The position numbers and the translations under genes were made by a program. From NCBI RefSeq assembly GCF_019649055.1, contig NW_026570399.1, forward strand, positions 62,001 through 126,000: a stretch of 64,000 bases of DNA, written 5' to 3'. This document shows positions 1 through 11,968 of the stretch, in pieces; the first letter of the stretch is position 1; each line of letters opens with the position of its first letter. The stretch comes from Paramacrobiotus metropolitanus (taxonomy: Eukaryota; Tardigrada; Eutardigrada; Parachela; Macrobiotidae). The notes below the pieces were generated by a model. That model saw only the letters and a program-made list of their open reading frames with translations, was not told the DNA's origin and made no database searches.

Positions 1-37
1 AGAATGGAGTTCTACATGCAAGCAGAATAATTTCTAG

Positions 38-441
38 GCTGCCTTTTGTGGCATTTGCCAGCGAATGTCAAAATAAATCCATAATCTCAACAAAATTGTC
101 GAACGTCGAATATTGTACGCTAGAGTGCCCACAAGGCAGTAATAACGTCCGTGATTTCACCTACATGTTTCACAAGAACCGTGTTTCATGGTATTTGGTA
201 AGTTACATAAGCTGTTTGCATCTGGAATAAATAAGAATTAAGCAGTAGGTATCTGTAGATCTTAGAGAACTCGTATGTCGTAAATTTTATTTTTTTACAG
301 CACATGGACATGGTGATATGATCATATGCGTATAAATAGACAATAATATGTGCACACACGAATGACAAAAAAACTACGTGTTTTTTGCAGTTACAAACTT
401 TTCTGGAAACACACGTCTGGAAACTGTACACCGTACTTTAA
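38..441 (+). CDS. 3' end of a spliced gene, product unrecognised
   Basis: Two putative terminal exons of a gene that starts left of the window. The first (38-197) follows an acceptor ending TTTCTAG and ends at a strong GTAAGT donor. It encodes about 53 residues with three cysteines in the pattern C-x16-C-x3-C, followed by a charged segment. The second (391-441) follows TTTTTTGCAG and adds 16 residues ending in a TAA at 439-441. The join is phase 0, and the first exon enters in phase 2. No domain is recognisable. The support is the two good splice signals and the frame agreement only; a chance open frame is possible. Confidence 0.4.
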
Positions 442-2868
442 TTTCTTTTAATCAAGGACAGAGTAGTAGGAAAAAAATTATGTTGTGCAGTGCGCATAAC
501 CAAGCAACACCAACTGTATGACGGGTGCTTGTAACTTGTAAGTACAGTTGAAAATTTCGCAATTCATGTCAGCTGTCAAATAACCAATAAGCACTGTAAC
601 TGGCTAATGGTAATAACCTTGTCAGTTGTAAATTGCTTCAAAGTTCGTTTAGCTATACTCTGCTCTACTGTTCTACCATAAGAAAACATGTAAAAGCTAA
701 ACCGTAAAAAAGCGCTATGAGTGCTATACTGTAGTCATTGTCCAAGTGCATGTATATGCTTATAATACACTGCGACAGTGCTGCTTAGTGCTTACTGTTT
801 CTGCAGTGCAGTTTGAGAATTGAGAAAGTCAAACGATTCTATGTGACGTGTGTTTGCGGTATCCTTTGCAATCATCAACGGCACAAACGGTCTGGTGGCG
901 TTCTCTGAACGCGAGGTATCTTCAACGAATGCCATCCAACGATAACCATGTCTGGAGTTTGTACACACCGGCCACTTGTTTCGCTGCTCAAAGGCCGTTT
1001 ATATTGTCCACCGCTAGATTGCCCGTCCAGAAATGACGAAACTCCCAGCCCACACTTTTCACACCCCGAGATGCATGGAGTGAAAGTGTCGTGGAGGTTT
1101 GTCCGAAAGGTTAAGGGGTGCTGCCAGATGGTAACCTGGCTCATTGGCGACGACATTGGAGTCTCATTCAGACCCGAATGACAACGTTCAAGAGCTTGGC
1201 TAATTTCTTGAATGTGACAAATGCTAATTCACATATTTTGTTGATTACGCACCTTAATGTAAGACCTCGATGCGGATACTGTTCACCGTTTGTAAAATCG
1301 TTTTCAGCGGTCGCAAGAACGCATTTTTCCATTCCGTACATTGTTTTAGGGAAGCCTGTCTAATGTGACAATGCCATCGGCATCCCTGATTTTCATCCAG
1401 ATGCATTTGCCAATATGCTAAAGTGCGTGAAGACATTCTTAACTATGCAGATATTTATGATATTGTGTTGGAGTGCATATATTTTGTGATAAGGTGCGCT
1501 TGAGTGCTGTGTGTTAGACTGGTAATCATTTTCACGCCTTGCAGTTTTCTCTACAGTATACCCGGACGCCTAGTTAAGTGCTGACGGTGTCTTCGAGATC
1601 ATCGTCCGCGCCGACAAAACGATTTCTCGAATCTGTTCAGATTTGCGCTGGCTTCGTCGGGAACCATTTGGATGCCTACACTGGAATCGCCTGGGCTCTT
1701 TAAACCAGGCACGTTTGACTTGTTTCTGTAGCGTTACTGTTTTATTACACCAACGTCTACTTGTATTTTCAAACGTGAAAAATGGCTTTCTTTGTCATGC
1801 GGGCTGTTGGCTTGCTGGCATAATTATACATCTGATCCACGATCCACTGGACCAGCGCTAGTGTATTGTAGTGATTGATGCTGACGTTTTAGTTGAACTG
1901 CGGTCGCAGGAATCCACTAACATCCTGTTGGGTACATTTCCAAACCATTCTGCAACGAGACACGCTATCTGAGGAGGAACACGTCATTCACTTTGCTGCT
2001 GAACGGTGCGTACGGTAGTATAAGGCATAAAGCGTTTCGGAAATAAGAGTACTGTACTCGTATGTACATCGATGCATATCATCGAAATATTGGCTTCATC
2101 ATTTGTCTGTTGCAGATGCGCATTAGCGACCCGCGATCACAACGTCATAGACACTTTGAGTGCAGATCGAAGCCAGATGGTGGGTGAGGGTAGCTTCTCG
2201 TTTCATTTCAGCTGTTGTTTGATCCGCACCTGACTGACGCTTCTGGCAAGAGGAGTTCTGAAACTGACAAGTTGCTTTGCAGTTACCGCTTCCTTCGGGC
2301 TAACAATGCTTTAGGTTACAGGTGACTTTACAAATTTGTAACAGATGTAATCTGAAGACGGTAAAGGTAAAGATCTGTACCAGTACGGTGCAAATGTGCG
2401 GTTCGCACGATACTGCAAAGAACTATTTTGCAAAATAGTGTAAATTAAGTACTTGTCCTCGTCGGCAACATAATGCGCCCGTGTAGCAGTTTCTGCAGCA
2501 CAAATTGCAGAAAGTTAGCGTCTCTACAAACATCAAATCTTGCAGCCGAAAACATATACTATTCATACATATACCCATCGCAGTACTAAATAGAAGGCGT
2601 AAGTGCGACACACCTACAATACTTTCGGTGCAACGTCACGAGAAGGCAAGCCACCCATCTGCAGTCTGCACAATGCTTTATGGCTCGTAGGCTCCACTGG
2701 TTGCCATGTTAAGCGATTTCAAATTTTAGAAGTTTGAATTTAAATATGTCTAGAGTAGGAAATATCTAAGACATTCGATATATAATATGTGTGTAACTGA
2801 AGTCGAACAAATGTTGTGAAAAGGTCTTAACATGTGTGCATTAGAACACAACGGTCTTTTCACGGTCA
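442..2868. other. No gene recognised
   Basis: Only short open frames with no splice-consistent continuation. No repeat or transposon ends stand out. Likely intergenic or intronic sequence. Confidence 0.5.
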
Positions 2869-2910
2869 ACACACCCATTCACGGTCTGGACCGACCGTGA
2901 ATGGGTGTGT
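2869..2910. repeat. Perfect inverted repeat (18-bp arms)
   Basis: Arms 2869-2886 and 2893-2910 are exact reverse complements, separated by six bases (TGGACC). The left arm reads ACACACCCATTCACGGTC. The short sequence ACGGTC also occurs just upstream at 2851-2856 and in the left arm itself, giving local direct repetition. There is no run of T after it and no obvious target duplication. Confidence 0.85.
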
Positions 2911-3184
2911 ATGCTAACTTGGCTTACTTTCAAAACGTTTTAAATCTCACTTTGCTTTTAATACGGAAGACATTTGCATTATGAAAGATCCCTTTCTTTT
3001 GAGCTATAACTCGGTGATCTTACAGCACGGGAAGTGAACATAAAACGAGTTCGCCATAGCAGTCTGTGGAGCCTGCGAGCCTTAAAGCACTGCGCCGCAA
3101 GCGGGCTGCTTTCCTTACTGTGACGTCACCATTGGTGCCCGTACGCCTTCTATCTTTAGTACCGAACTGATATAACAAATTTAA

Positions 3185-3860
3185 GGTGTTGTTCGGGAAG
3201 TCACTTTGGCATAGCAGTACTTTGAAAGTACAGCAATAGTTTTAAAGTACAACAATACTTTCAAAGTACTGTACTGCAAAACTTTAAAATGCCTCAGCGC
3301 TTGATCGTCTGTTTCGGCTATTTCGGCGTTGTTCGGGAAGGTCACTTTGGCACATCAGTACTTTGAAAGTACTGCTGTACTTTAGAAGTATTGCTGTACT
3401 TTCAAAGTACTGCAATACCTTAAAATGCCTCAGCGCTAGATCGGCTTGTTCGGCGTTGTTAGGAAAGGTCACTTTGGTGAATCAGTACTTTGAAAGTACT
3501 GCTGTACTTAAGAAGTATTGCTGTACTTGCAAAGTGCTGCAATACTTTAAAAGTATTGCTGTACTTTCAAAATACTGCAATACTTTAAAAGTATAGGAAT
3601 ACTTTAAAAGTATTGCTGTACTTTCAAGGTGCTGTTGTACTTTAGAAGTACTTTAGGTCCCTTTGGCACAGCAGTACTTCTAAAGTACTGCTGTACTTTA
3701 GAAGTATCGCTGTGTATTCAGCGTACTGCAGCACTTTAAATGCCTCAGCGCTGAATCGTCTGCTTCGGCTTGTTCGGCGTTGTTCGGGAAGGTCACTTTG
3801 GCACAGCAGTACTTTGAAAGTAGGGGTGTACTTTAGAAGTATTGCTGAACAGAAAGCCAG
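3185..3860. repeat. Satellite-like tandem array built on a self-complementary unit
   Basis: A module beginning GTTCGGGAAGGTCACTTTGG recurs at about 3191, 3329, 3457 (diverged) and 3781. It is followed by runs of the short palindrome-rich motif AGTACTTTGAAAGTACT and the related GTACTTTAGAAGTATTGCT, and by a conserved piece AAATGCCTCAGCGCT. Spacing is about 130 bp for the first copies; between 3457 and 3781 the internal motif is expanded. Because the internal motif is its own reverse complement, both strands give similar spurious open frames. I read none of them as genes. Confidence 0.85.
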
Positions 3861-4784
3861 TAGTTCTGTCTCCAGGCAAAGCAATATGCAAAGCTACAGT
3901 ATGCAAAGCAATATGCAAAGCACTTCGATTAACAAGCTGTGCCTTATAGACAACAACACTTAAATATAGAAGTTCTTAATAGTAGTACAGTAACTACCAT
4001 ACTACAGTGCCTACGTTAGCGCTCTGCAAAGGTTAACCTATTGCCAAATTACTAATGGGAGTATATTTAATTAGATAGTATTTGCCCGACACAGTATGTG
4101 ACGTACAAAATTCGGTGTGTAAATGCCAGTACAGTACTTAGCGTTCAGAATGACGACCTCTACACAATAAGTGCAGTTTTTGCAACAGTAAATTTTGCTG
4201 TCAATGACGTGTTAATCGCTGTCAATGGTACCTGCATTCCTGATCACTGTCCACTGCTGTTTCCCAGGGGCTTGGGTATTACACGCTTGTGCAATCAATA
4301 CCCAATATCGACCGCACGATGGGAAAGTACCAGTGAACTGCATCAGGGCGCACGGCGAGATGGGGAATTACAAACTATGGGGTAGCAATTACAGCACTGC
4401 CATAAATAATTAATATTGCAACAATACGGACGGTGCGACGGCAGTGATCAGGCAACGGTGCATTACACGGTAGGTCGATAAATAAAGCAATTGGTACCTA
4501 CTTGACCATAGTACTACAACTCGGCGACGACATAATTGTATGATATACTCGTATTAGCGCTTAAGTAAGTACACAAAACAATGGTACATGCAGCAGAAGT
4601 GCACATGCATGCACCAATGGTGCAATAAAATGCACCATTGGTACGGATCTTTACTGGTGCCCTGAAGACTCCAGTTAAAGGCGTCCAACAGCAAAGAGAA
4701 CAGCCCAAGCAGCGGTATGTGTGTCGTGTGAAGACGACTGAGCGTTGACCAGCCAGCCGTTCGTTCGTTATTTGCTGGAGGACC
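3861..4784. other. No gene recognised
   Basis: Contains a small direct repeat, ATGCAAAGCAATATGCAAAGC, near 3880-3920, and otherwise short non-coding-looking sequence. Confidence 0.45.
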
Positions 4785-5057
4785 ATGGATGCAACTTCTG
4801 AACCTAAACTACCGCATTGTAGTCGCCGTGCGAGAGCTCTACGAGAGTTCTTCCTTGTGGAACTCGCGCAAAGCGACTTCAGTACGGAGTTTCTGGGTTT
4901 GGTACAGCGTACAACCATGACGACCGGCATATGTTATGCACACAGTACTTGTAATTTATTCACCGAATTGTTACACACAGCGCAACGTAGTGTGAAGTCA
5001 CTGAAGTACCGACAGCCTAAGACGCAACAATTAACCGATTTCGGTTTTTCTAGTTAA
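4785..5057 (+). CDS. Short ORF, possibly the tail of a pogo/Tigger-like transposase
   Basis: A 90-codon ORF starting at an ATG in a good context (GGACCATGG). The last part reads QPKTQQLTDFGFSS. This resembles the C-terminal R-Q-x-T-x-[ILV]-x-[DS]-F-F tail seen in pogo/Tigger/CENP-B-type proteins; the rest has no recognisable domain. If related, it is a short remnant without the helix-turn-helix and DDE regions. The similarity rests on about 14 residues and is weak. A chance ORF is a real alternative. Confidence 0.25.
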   Translation: MDATSEPKLPHCSRRARALREFFLVELAQSDFSTEFLGLVQRTTMTTGICYAHSTCNLFTELLHTAQRSVKSLKYRQPKTQQLTDFGFSS

Positions 5058-5308
5058 CATTCAACTGGACTAATCGGTGGCGGCAAACCGACGAGAAGTG
5101 ACTTCGATCTATGATTCTCTACAAGCGCTGCATCATCTATGTTCAGCGATTCAAAGAAATTTGGTGAACGTCCGCTTAGACGGTCGAACGCTAACACTTT
5201 ATTCGCATCCGTTAAAATGTGCATAGTGCATTGCGTGACGCTGACCAACGGACGGACACCACATTTTCCAGATTCGCTGAACTTAGATGCCCTTTGCTGC
5301 CAAAAATG

Positions 5309-5486
5309 ATCAAATTACTGACAAAATCGAAGTACCCCTGAGACGCTTAGGATTGCTACCGACCACCATAGACAACGCAACGAGGAAAAAATTAATGTAC
5401 GTGTGTGAAGTAACCCGCCGAACACATTTACTGTTTCTGTTGACGGGTCGGTGTTTTCGGTCTTCCGTTTTTGTAGCCACGCGATT
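5309..5486 (+). repeat. Dispersed repeat R2, copy 1
   Basis: About 178 bp that match the reverse complement of 9008-9184 with moderate divergence. Shared landmarks include ATCAAATTACTGA, GATTGCTACCGACCACCAT and TTGACGGGTCGGTGTT. Open frames across it on both strands are shadows of the repeat rather than genes. Confidence 0.8.
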
Positions 5487-5489
5487 GCG

Positions 5490-6514
5490 CCGGCCAACTT
5501 CGAAGAGCAGCAATTCTGGCGGATGCGGCATAGTATGGCATTGTATTCGAACCCGAGGTTTGCACTACGCTGCACTTCGATCGTGAGGATGGCGGCAACG
5601 GTAAGGCGAGTTATCGATAACTATGTTAGGATATCTAGGACTTTACGCATTAACGAAAGGTGCACACTGTGGCGCAGCGCAAGCACTACATACTTAATGT
5701 TGCAGAATGGGGCTGCGACATACCTTACTTCAACGTCTATGTCATTTAAAAAGAGAAGAGAACATGGCAGTTTGTCGGAGAAGCTGTGGAAATCTGTCTT
5801 AAATCCTATTCTTGGAACCATGAAGGCTGCTAATTACCGGACCTAATCAAGCCCGTCATACAGTACTGAATTAGCGGATATGCACATTCCAGTGGTGAGG
5901 TGGTGCGGTTTGAAGATTGTACGATGTGAAGCGGCTGTACGAACTGGCGCTACTGGGATACAGCCACCTCGAACTAGGTCGACTATCTGATTCATGATCA
6001 GTGGCAATATTTTGTTCCACATGTTCTTCATTTCTCTGTAGCGATGAGGCTTGCGATAGCTCTAACCGCCCGCAGGTGATGTGTCACTTCCGGTATATTG
6101 CCAAATTTTGATAATAATTTATTTAAATTGCATTTAAAAACTTGGGATTGCGAAGAGCTGGTCTAGTCTCATGCAGTCTGTAATCTGTATTCAATATATT
6201 TTGATGAAGTTCTTGTTAGACTTTTACCAGCAATTGCAAATCTGTTTAATTTTGAATATCAAGTCCACGCTGATAAAAAATTTGTTTCCCGCAAGTGGCT
6301 GAATACCCACTGTCGGCGAGTGTGTTCCGCGTATGCAACTTTATTATTTTTGAAAAGGTACGCCGCCCGCAGCCAGACTTTAAAGCAGAGCGCTTCTGAA
6401 TCTCAGTTTGATCTAATATTTTCTCCAGCACTCCGCAACTTTGTCTATAAACTGGCGTGGATAAATGAGTGATTTGCGGTTTTGTTTTGGCATGTTTCTG
6501 CTTTTGTAGCGAGA
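5490..6514. other. No gene recognised; 5' flank of the next gene
   Basis: An open frame on the plus strand (5451-5846) spans the end of the R2 repeat, shows no domain and has no supporting splice sites. The last few hundred bases are probably the promoter and 5' UTR of the gene starting at 6515. Confidence 0.4.
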
Positions 6515-8022
6515 ATGTCGTCCTTACCAGTTCCGCGTCGATCGAAATCCGCTAGTCGATCCCCACTCCGTAGCGAAGAGCGTGAAAAAGAACCATTCGC
6601 ACACGAGCACTTCCAGTTGCTGCTTGTATCCCTGAAGCATGGGAAGAAAAATTGTAAGGAACACTGACTTTATTTGATCGATAAAAAAAGAAGGAATGAA
6701 GAACAACTGGCTACGTAATTAATTGTTGATTTACAGCAGTACTGTATTTTTGATGATAATAATTATCCTACTGCTCACAATTTCTTCTTTACAATTTCCT
6801 CAACTAAAACAATAATTAGGTAAACAACTGCGAGTGAAAGTGACATCGTAGCAATTGAATCACTATTTTTGAGATTTTTTATGTTTGCCGTTTAGGAAAT
6901 ATTTTGCGCTTGGTTTTTCTACGGCTGATCGCGGTATTTTTGCTGCAGGGGTTTCGGACGATTACAACGGTATATTACTGAGGCACGAAGCCTATGGAGC
7001 GCTTGAACATGCGCTCCCGAGAAATGACATGGAGACGAAAATGCTGGTACTACTCTTTGGAACCAACAAGGAGAGTCCCAATACAGTCCTGAAGGATTTT
7101 TTGGATTCCATTGGACCACTTTTGTAAGAAAAATTTATTTTTATATAACGATAATTATTTGGTGTACGTACAAAAATGCAGTAAGCCAAAATTCCAAATT
7201 CTGGTGGACTGGTTTGTGATAATCACAAAATAAGAAATCTGTTCTTTGTTCATAAAATTCAGTCGAACGATTTGTAAGAAAACTGTTACAGGCAGTACAG
7301 GTGGAATATATCAGTTTGCTACTGGCTCCGATTGAATTATGAGTACGAGTAATGTACACTTTACAGAAGGCAACTGTCGCATGAATGTTATTTAAGCGAG
7401 ATTATGTAAGCAACGTGGCAATAGCAGATTCAATAGTTCTATCTTTTTACTGATAGCTTTTGTGTTACGCTGTTTCAGCAAACGGGACTCGGATGACGGG
7501 AAATTTGAAGTGCATCCCGAAATCAACGAGAAACGCGCCTGTGTAACAATGTTTAACGGCCTCGAAATGTCTTCCCAGCTTATCAAAGGCCACATTGAAG
7601 AGTGGAAGAAATTGCCGGAGAAAAACCAAAAATTATCATTTCCCCATAAACATATGTGGAGCGAATATGTAAGTAACGAAGTGTGTTACAATTTAATTAA
7701 AACAACAATTTTTGCGCGAAGTGACATGAAATTTTAATAACTTCAAATTACCCGGCTGAATTTCTTGAATGTATAATGATCACCTGTACAAACACGGTGT
7801 TCAACTTCCACGTGCGTTTCTCGTTGCATACCAATCCGTAGCGGTCTGAATAATTGTCTGATATTATCGTAGAGGCATGGATCCGTCGGAGCTAAAATGC
7901 AGACGTTGTACCATGATTCAACTCGAATGTTATCGTCACAGAAAGTTGGGATCAGCGAAACGGTTGTTTCTGGGCACGATTTGCACGAAGAACGGATTAA
8001 GGAACAAAAAAAGAAAAAGTAG
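6515..8022 (+). CDS. Four-exon gene, basic Lys-tailed protein of unknown function
   Basis: Exons 6515-6653, 6949-7123, 7479-7668 and 7942-8022 join in phases 1, 2 and 0 into 195 codons (194 aa plus TAG). Donors are GTAAGG, GTAAGA and GTAAGT; acceptors are TGCTGCAG, GTTTCAG and GTCACAG. An earlier acceptor at 6895 would create a stop, so the one at 6948 is chosen. The N terminus is Ser/Arg-rich (RRSKSASRSPLRSEER), the middle is helical and mixed-charge, and the protein ends in EERIKEQKKKK, which could serve as a nuclear localisation signal. A polyadenylation signal AATAAA lies at 8086-8091. I do not recognise the family. The start is the first ATG of the open exon; upstream non-coding exons cannot be excluded. 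Confidence 0.72.
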
Positions 8023-8085
8023 CGAATGACCTTTATGAAGTGCTGAATTTTTTCGTGTCGATGCACGCTCAGAGAAAGAGTCTGC

Positions 8086-8091
8086 AATAAA
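8086..8091 (+). terminator. Polyadenylation signal AATAAA
   Basis: Canonical hexamer 64 bases after the stop codon of the four-exon gene ending at 8022. Confidence 0.5.
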
Positions 8092-8352
8092 GCCTAGAGT
8101 TCAACATTAAGTTTTAATGCTGGAGTAGATGTTGACGAGGAATCAGTGTCTATTCACATGACAGCCAAATAACGATTTGTCAAGGCATTTTGCGGCAGCT
8201 TCACCACATATCTTCATTATGCAAAAAGCGGTACTTCTGCGCGGCACCTCAGTTGATCGGTTAATACTTTACGGTTCAGCTATTGGATCGCCGAGCAAAC
8301 GATATCAGATTAACAGATACGTAGCGGTATACGGCATGTGGCTGGACATCAG

Positions 8353-8814
8353 TTAGCTAGTCCAGACGGTTATTGTACAGTTCATACAGTAAGCAATTGT
8401 GCAAAATGGTAGCTCCACTTCGTGTATTAAACGAATCGTCGTCGCGTTTGTTCGTTGCGCGAGCTTGCGCAATGGAGGAATTAGCCAGTGATCCAGCATG
8501 TGACTGTAAGATTCAGCGCAGCCTTTTGATCCTCTTCTGCCTGCTGTAAACACGGCGTTTGGCGTAACCATATGTGGACGTCCACCCAAAGTTTCTACAG
8601 AGTACATCCGTTTATAAGCATGTATTGTTACAATGGGCAAACTTTGTTGAAGTACTCTGTAATCTGTATGGTCTCGCCAGGTGCAGGGCACTGCGCTGCG
8701 TCCGTACTTGCTGGTAATTCGTAATCCCTGACCTTCCGCGTATTCCTGCGTTATCAGATCTAGGCTAAAACGGAATTCTCTCCTCGGCGAAGATACCAAG
8801 CGGTAAATGCTCAT
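8353..8814 (-). CDS. Single-exon ORF of 153 codons, unrecognised
   Basis: A clean 153-codon frame starting with ATG at 8814 and ending at 8353. The translation is moderately basic, has no transmembrane run and shows no family motif I know. It sits between the 3' end of the four-exon plus-strand gene and the perfect hairpin at 8834-8906. The length exceeds most chance frames in this AT-leaning sequence, but there is no independent support. It could equally be a fragment of a decayed element. Confidence 0.28.
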   Translation of the reverse strand: MSIYRLVSSPRREFRFSLDLITQEYAEGQGLRITSKYGRSAVPCTWRDHTDYRVLQQSLPIVTIHAYKRMYSVETLGGRPHMVTPNAVFTAGRRGSKGCAESYSHMLDHWLIPPLRKLAQRTNATTIRLIHEVELPFCTIAYCMNCTITVWTS

Positions 8815-8833
8815 TGTTCTTACATACAGAGTA

Positions 8834-8906
8834 CAATGACGTGATAGTCGTATAATTTAAATGTGCAGTAACTGCACATTTAAATTATACGACTATCACG
8901 TCATTG
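8834..8906. repeat. Perfect hairpin with 36-bp arms
   Basis: Arms 8834-8869 and 8871-8906 are exact reverse complements with a single A between them. The left arm begins CAATGACGTGATAGTCG. The complete lack of mismatches implies a recent origin or strong constraint. No target duplication was found. Confidence 0.93.
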
Positions 8907-9007
8907 CATGTCACTGCAGTACATAGGTTGTTTAATGTGAGGTGCATTATGGGCGATGCCTTACAGCGGACCAGATACGACTGGGCAGGCCCTTGGTGTA
9001 ATATAAT

Positions 9008-9184
9008 CGCGCGATTACAAAAACGGAAGCCTGACAACACCGACCCGTCAACAGGAACAGTAGCTGGGTTCGCGGGTGTACTTCACTTACATGAACGTAC
9101 ATTTTTCCTCGTTGGTGCTCGATGGTGGTCGGTAGCAATCCTTAGCGTCTCACGGGTACTTTTGATTTTATCAGTAATTTGATT
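9008..9184 (-). repeat. Dispersed repeat R2, copy 2 (inverted)
   Basis: Reverse complement of the repeat at 5309-5486, with substitutions and small indels. The two copies lie head to head about 3.5 kb apart and flank the four-exon gene. Confidence 0.8.
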
Positions 9185-9189
9185 GTTGT

Positions 9190-11968
9190 GGACCGGAAGC
9201 GCTAACCGATAACCATCACTAGCCAGATAAAGTGGAGCGTTACGCACTGAATTTCTTGATCTTACATTATTCTGAGTTCGTTATACAACTGCTGCACCGT
9301 AAAGTATTGGTGGTTACTTCAGCCAAGTCGAAGTTTTCATTTTGCAGAGCGATATTTTCCATCGGCATCAATTGCGATTTTCATGCGCATTACTTTTTAT
9401 CGGCAGTGCCTTGTTTCAAAAAAGTCGCTGATGAATGCGCTCGTACTAAGTAATTTGAGAAAGTGTGTCTGGTACTGGCAAAATGCAGTGTCGTGCTTTT
9501 GTGATCCCTATTTCGAATCAAACGTATGGTACACTGCATTGGCGCAACAGAATTGTAGCCGCAACTGGCGCATTGTGGGCTCGCAACACGCGTATTGCTC
9601 TAACCTCAGCCAGTAAGAATTATGGAATTTGCACTATATTGTCCGATCGTTACCGCGATGGGCTTGTACCGCAGTAAAAGTAAGTACTACCCCTAACTAT
9701 TCTTGGCTGATCAGGAAAGATTACTTGAACCAACTGTACAACATGCCGATTTCATGGCTGATTTCAGTAAAACCAGAGAAACTGTTGCTTATAGTAAGTG
9801 CATTATAATTGACGGAAGCCTAGCGAAGGTCCTTAATGTTCATCGTTAACGCAATATCCGTCGGTCGCCGCCCCCTAAACCACGAGTGCGGTTTTTGCTA
9901 CCAATTACAGACATGCGCGGTGGGCATGTAGACATGCGCGGTGGGCATATATGCTTACGCCTTATTCTGTAGAAGACGGCACTCGCATTGTCAAGCTTAT
10001 GCACGGGAGTGTTTAGTGTTAACCGAAGTGCAGTGAAAGTCGACACATTCAATTATCGAAAAACTGGAAACCTTCTGTCGGTGACCGTCGGCCTTTTTCA
10101 CCGTACGCCGGATATGCTCGTGGGCAACGATCAACAAGATGTTCGTTGTCGGCCATTACTACGTAACCGTTTCATACTTAACCATTAACTGAAGTCCTTA
10201 AGCGTCTTTTATTTCTATGTCCAAGAAACTTAGAAACCTGAGATGTGGATTTGCCATGAAGCCAGTAACCATGAAGCCAATAACCAGAACGCCAAACTAG
10301 AATAAAATCAAGAAACCGGGAACCTTTCAAGCAGGTAACAAAGAAATAAAAATCCTATAGTCCCCTTAAAAGAATTCGTTCCAAAACAAATTATTTTCAA
10401 ACGACTGAATTCAGCAAATGGTCAGTATTTATCTGCGCTGGCTGTTACGTGATCTAAAGTGCGCGCTTAATACTGTTAAGCTTTCAGTAGTCAGAGGTGC
10501 TGAGTGAACGAACTTTAAGGAGCCTGCTGCTATTGTTTGTTGACCATGCGACCACTACCACTGCCGTTAGTACTGTTCCTGATTCAATAAATCGAAAGGT
10601 CACATTACATACTATTAAAATTGAACGGTATCCATTTTCTAAAAGCAGACTATGTTTCCTACAAGGTCTGAGTCGTTCTTTGATCACCGCTACTAACACA
10701 GGAAATAAAACAATCAGTTATTTCTGTTCGTCGAATAAATTAAAGTAAAATGCACGCGCACGAATTAAAACGTCCTATATGGTATATGCGGTCACAGATT
10801 GGAGAACTATCTGTCACCGGCAGCTCGGGGTGCGCAATGCAACTACATATGTAAAACATCAAACTATAAGCCGCCATGGGTTTCAACCTGCCGTTCGGAG
10901 CACTTCGAAATAGTTCCAACAAATATAAAGGGCTTAGAGAGACGAGACTAGAGTATTGCCCAGTCCAGCATGCATATACCTAAGGCTAAAATTATTATGT
11001 ATTTCCGAACATACTACAAATGTGACGGAATGTGACAAAAAAGAACAGTTATCTGCAATAAAAATATCATAGATTCGTCCTTCAATCAATCAATTTGGCT
11101 ACGCTTCGGTCATGCAGAGCCCGCACAACGCGAGTGCACTTTCTTTAATTACTTTCTTATGGTACTTAATAATCTCATTGGCAAGTTCGATGACTACAAT
11201 CTAAATCTAGTTCACTATCCACTAAAAGATTTCTGAAAAGTATGTATCATCTTAATATGTAAAAGAATTCGCTTTTCAGGCTCTGCGCAAGTTTCTATTC
11301 TTAGAAGTTTGTAAATACGCTACAACAAAAATTTAAAAAGTCATTTACAACATGGCTTTCGACAATCGACAAGCCGGACAAGGTAACGAAAAGCAAAATG
11401 CAAAGCAAATTTCTGCCAGAACTTTTCTGGCTTCTGCAGTTCTTGTTGCATTGCGAAGAGTATAACTGGAAAGCAGATGCAACTTTATACTAATGCCATA
11501 ATATTATACTCATACAGCTCCACGAGGCGCAAAATTTTATCACTACGTGTAGTACTTAAGCACATACCAAAATTCCATTGTCACGCAAACGGTTGGATTG
11601 GTACCAAGAGATAAAGGGTGTGGGTCAACGGACAGTGCTGTATTTTTGGGTTTGAAACGATATCAAAAACTTCTGCGATATCCTTTGGAGCTTCGACGCG
11701 CCACCTAAAAAATATACCCTTGAGACTAATTTAATAACTTTTTCCCCGAGAGGTGGAGGGGGGGTTTTTTAGAAGCAAATTACAATGGGCGGCGCATTGT
11801 CGGCAAATTGGCTGCCAAGCAAAATCGCAAGCAGAACTATGCAGAATTCGGTCTTTCTGTGGTTTCTGGTATAACTGTTTACGGGTGCAAAATGACAGAA
11901 AAGTAAATAAAACAGCGCAAACCATTCCACCTATAGAATTCCAAATTCGAAACAGAGTTGGCTATACT
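9190..11968. other. No gene recognised
   Basis: A 70-codon frame (9465-9677, +) is weakly coding-like but has no domain or splice partners. A 20-base direct repeat (AGACATGCGCGGTGGGCAT) occurs twice at about 9908-9950. The rest is unremarkable. Confidence 0.4.
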
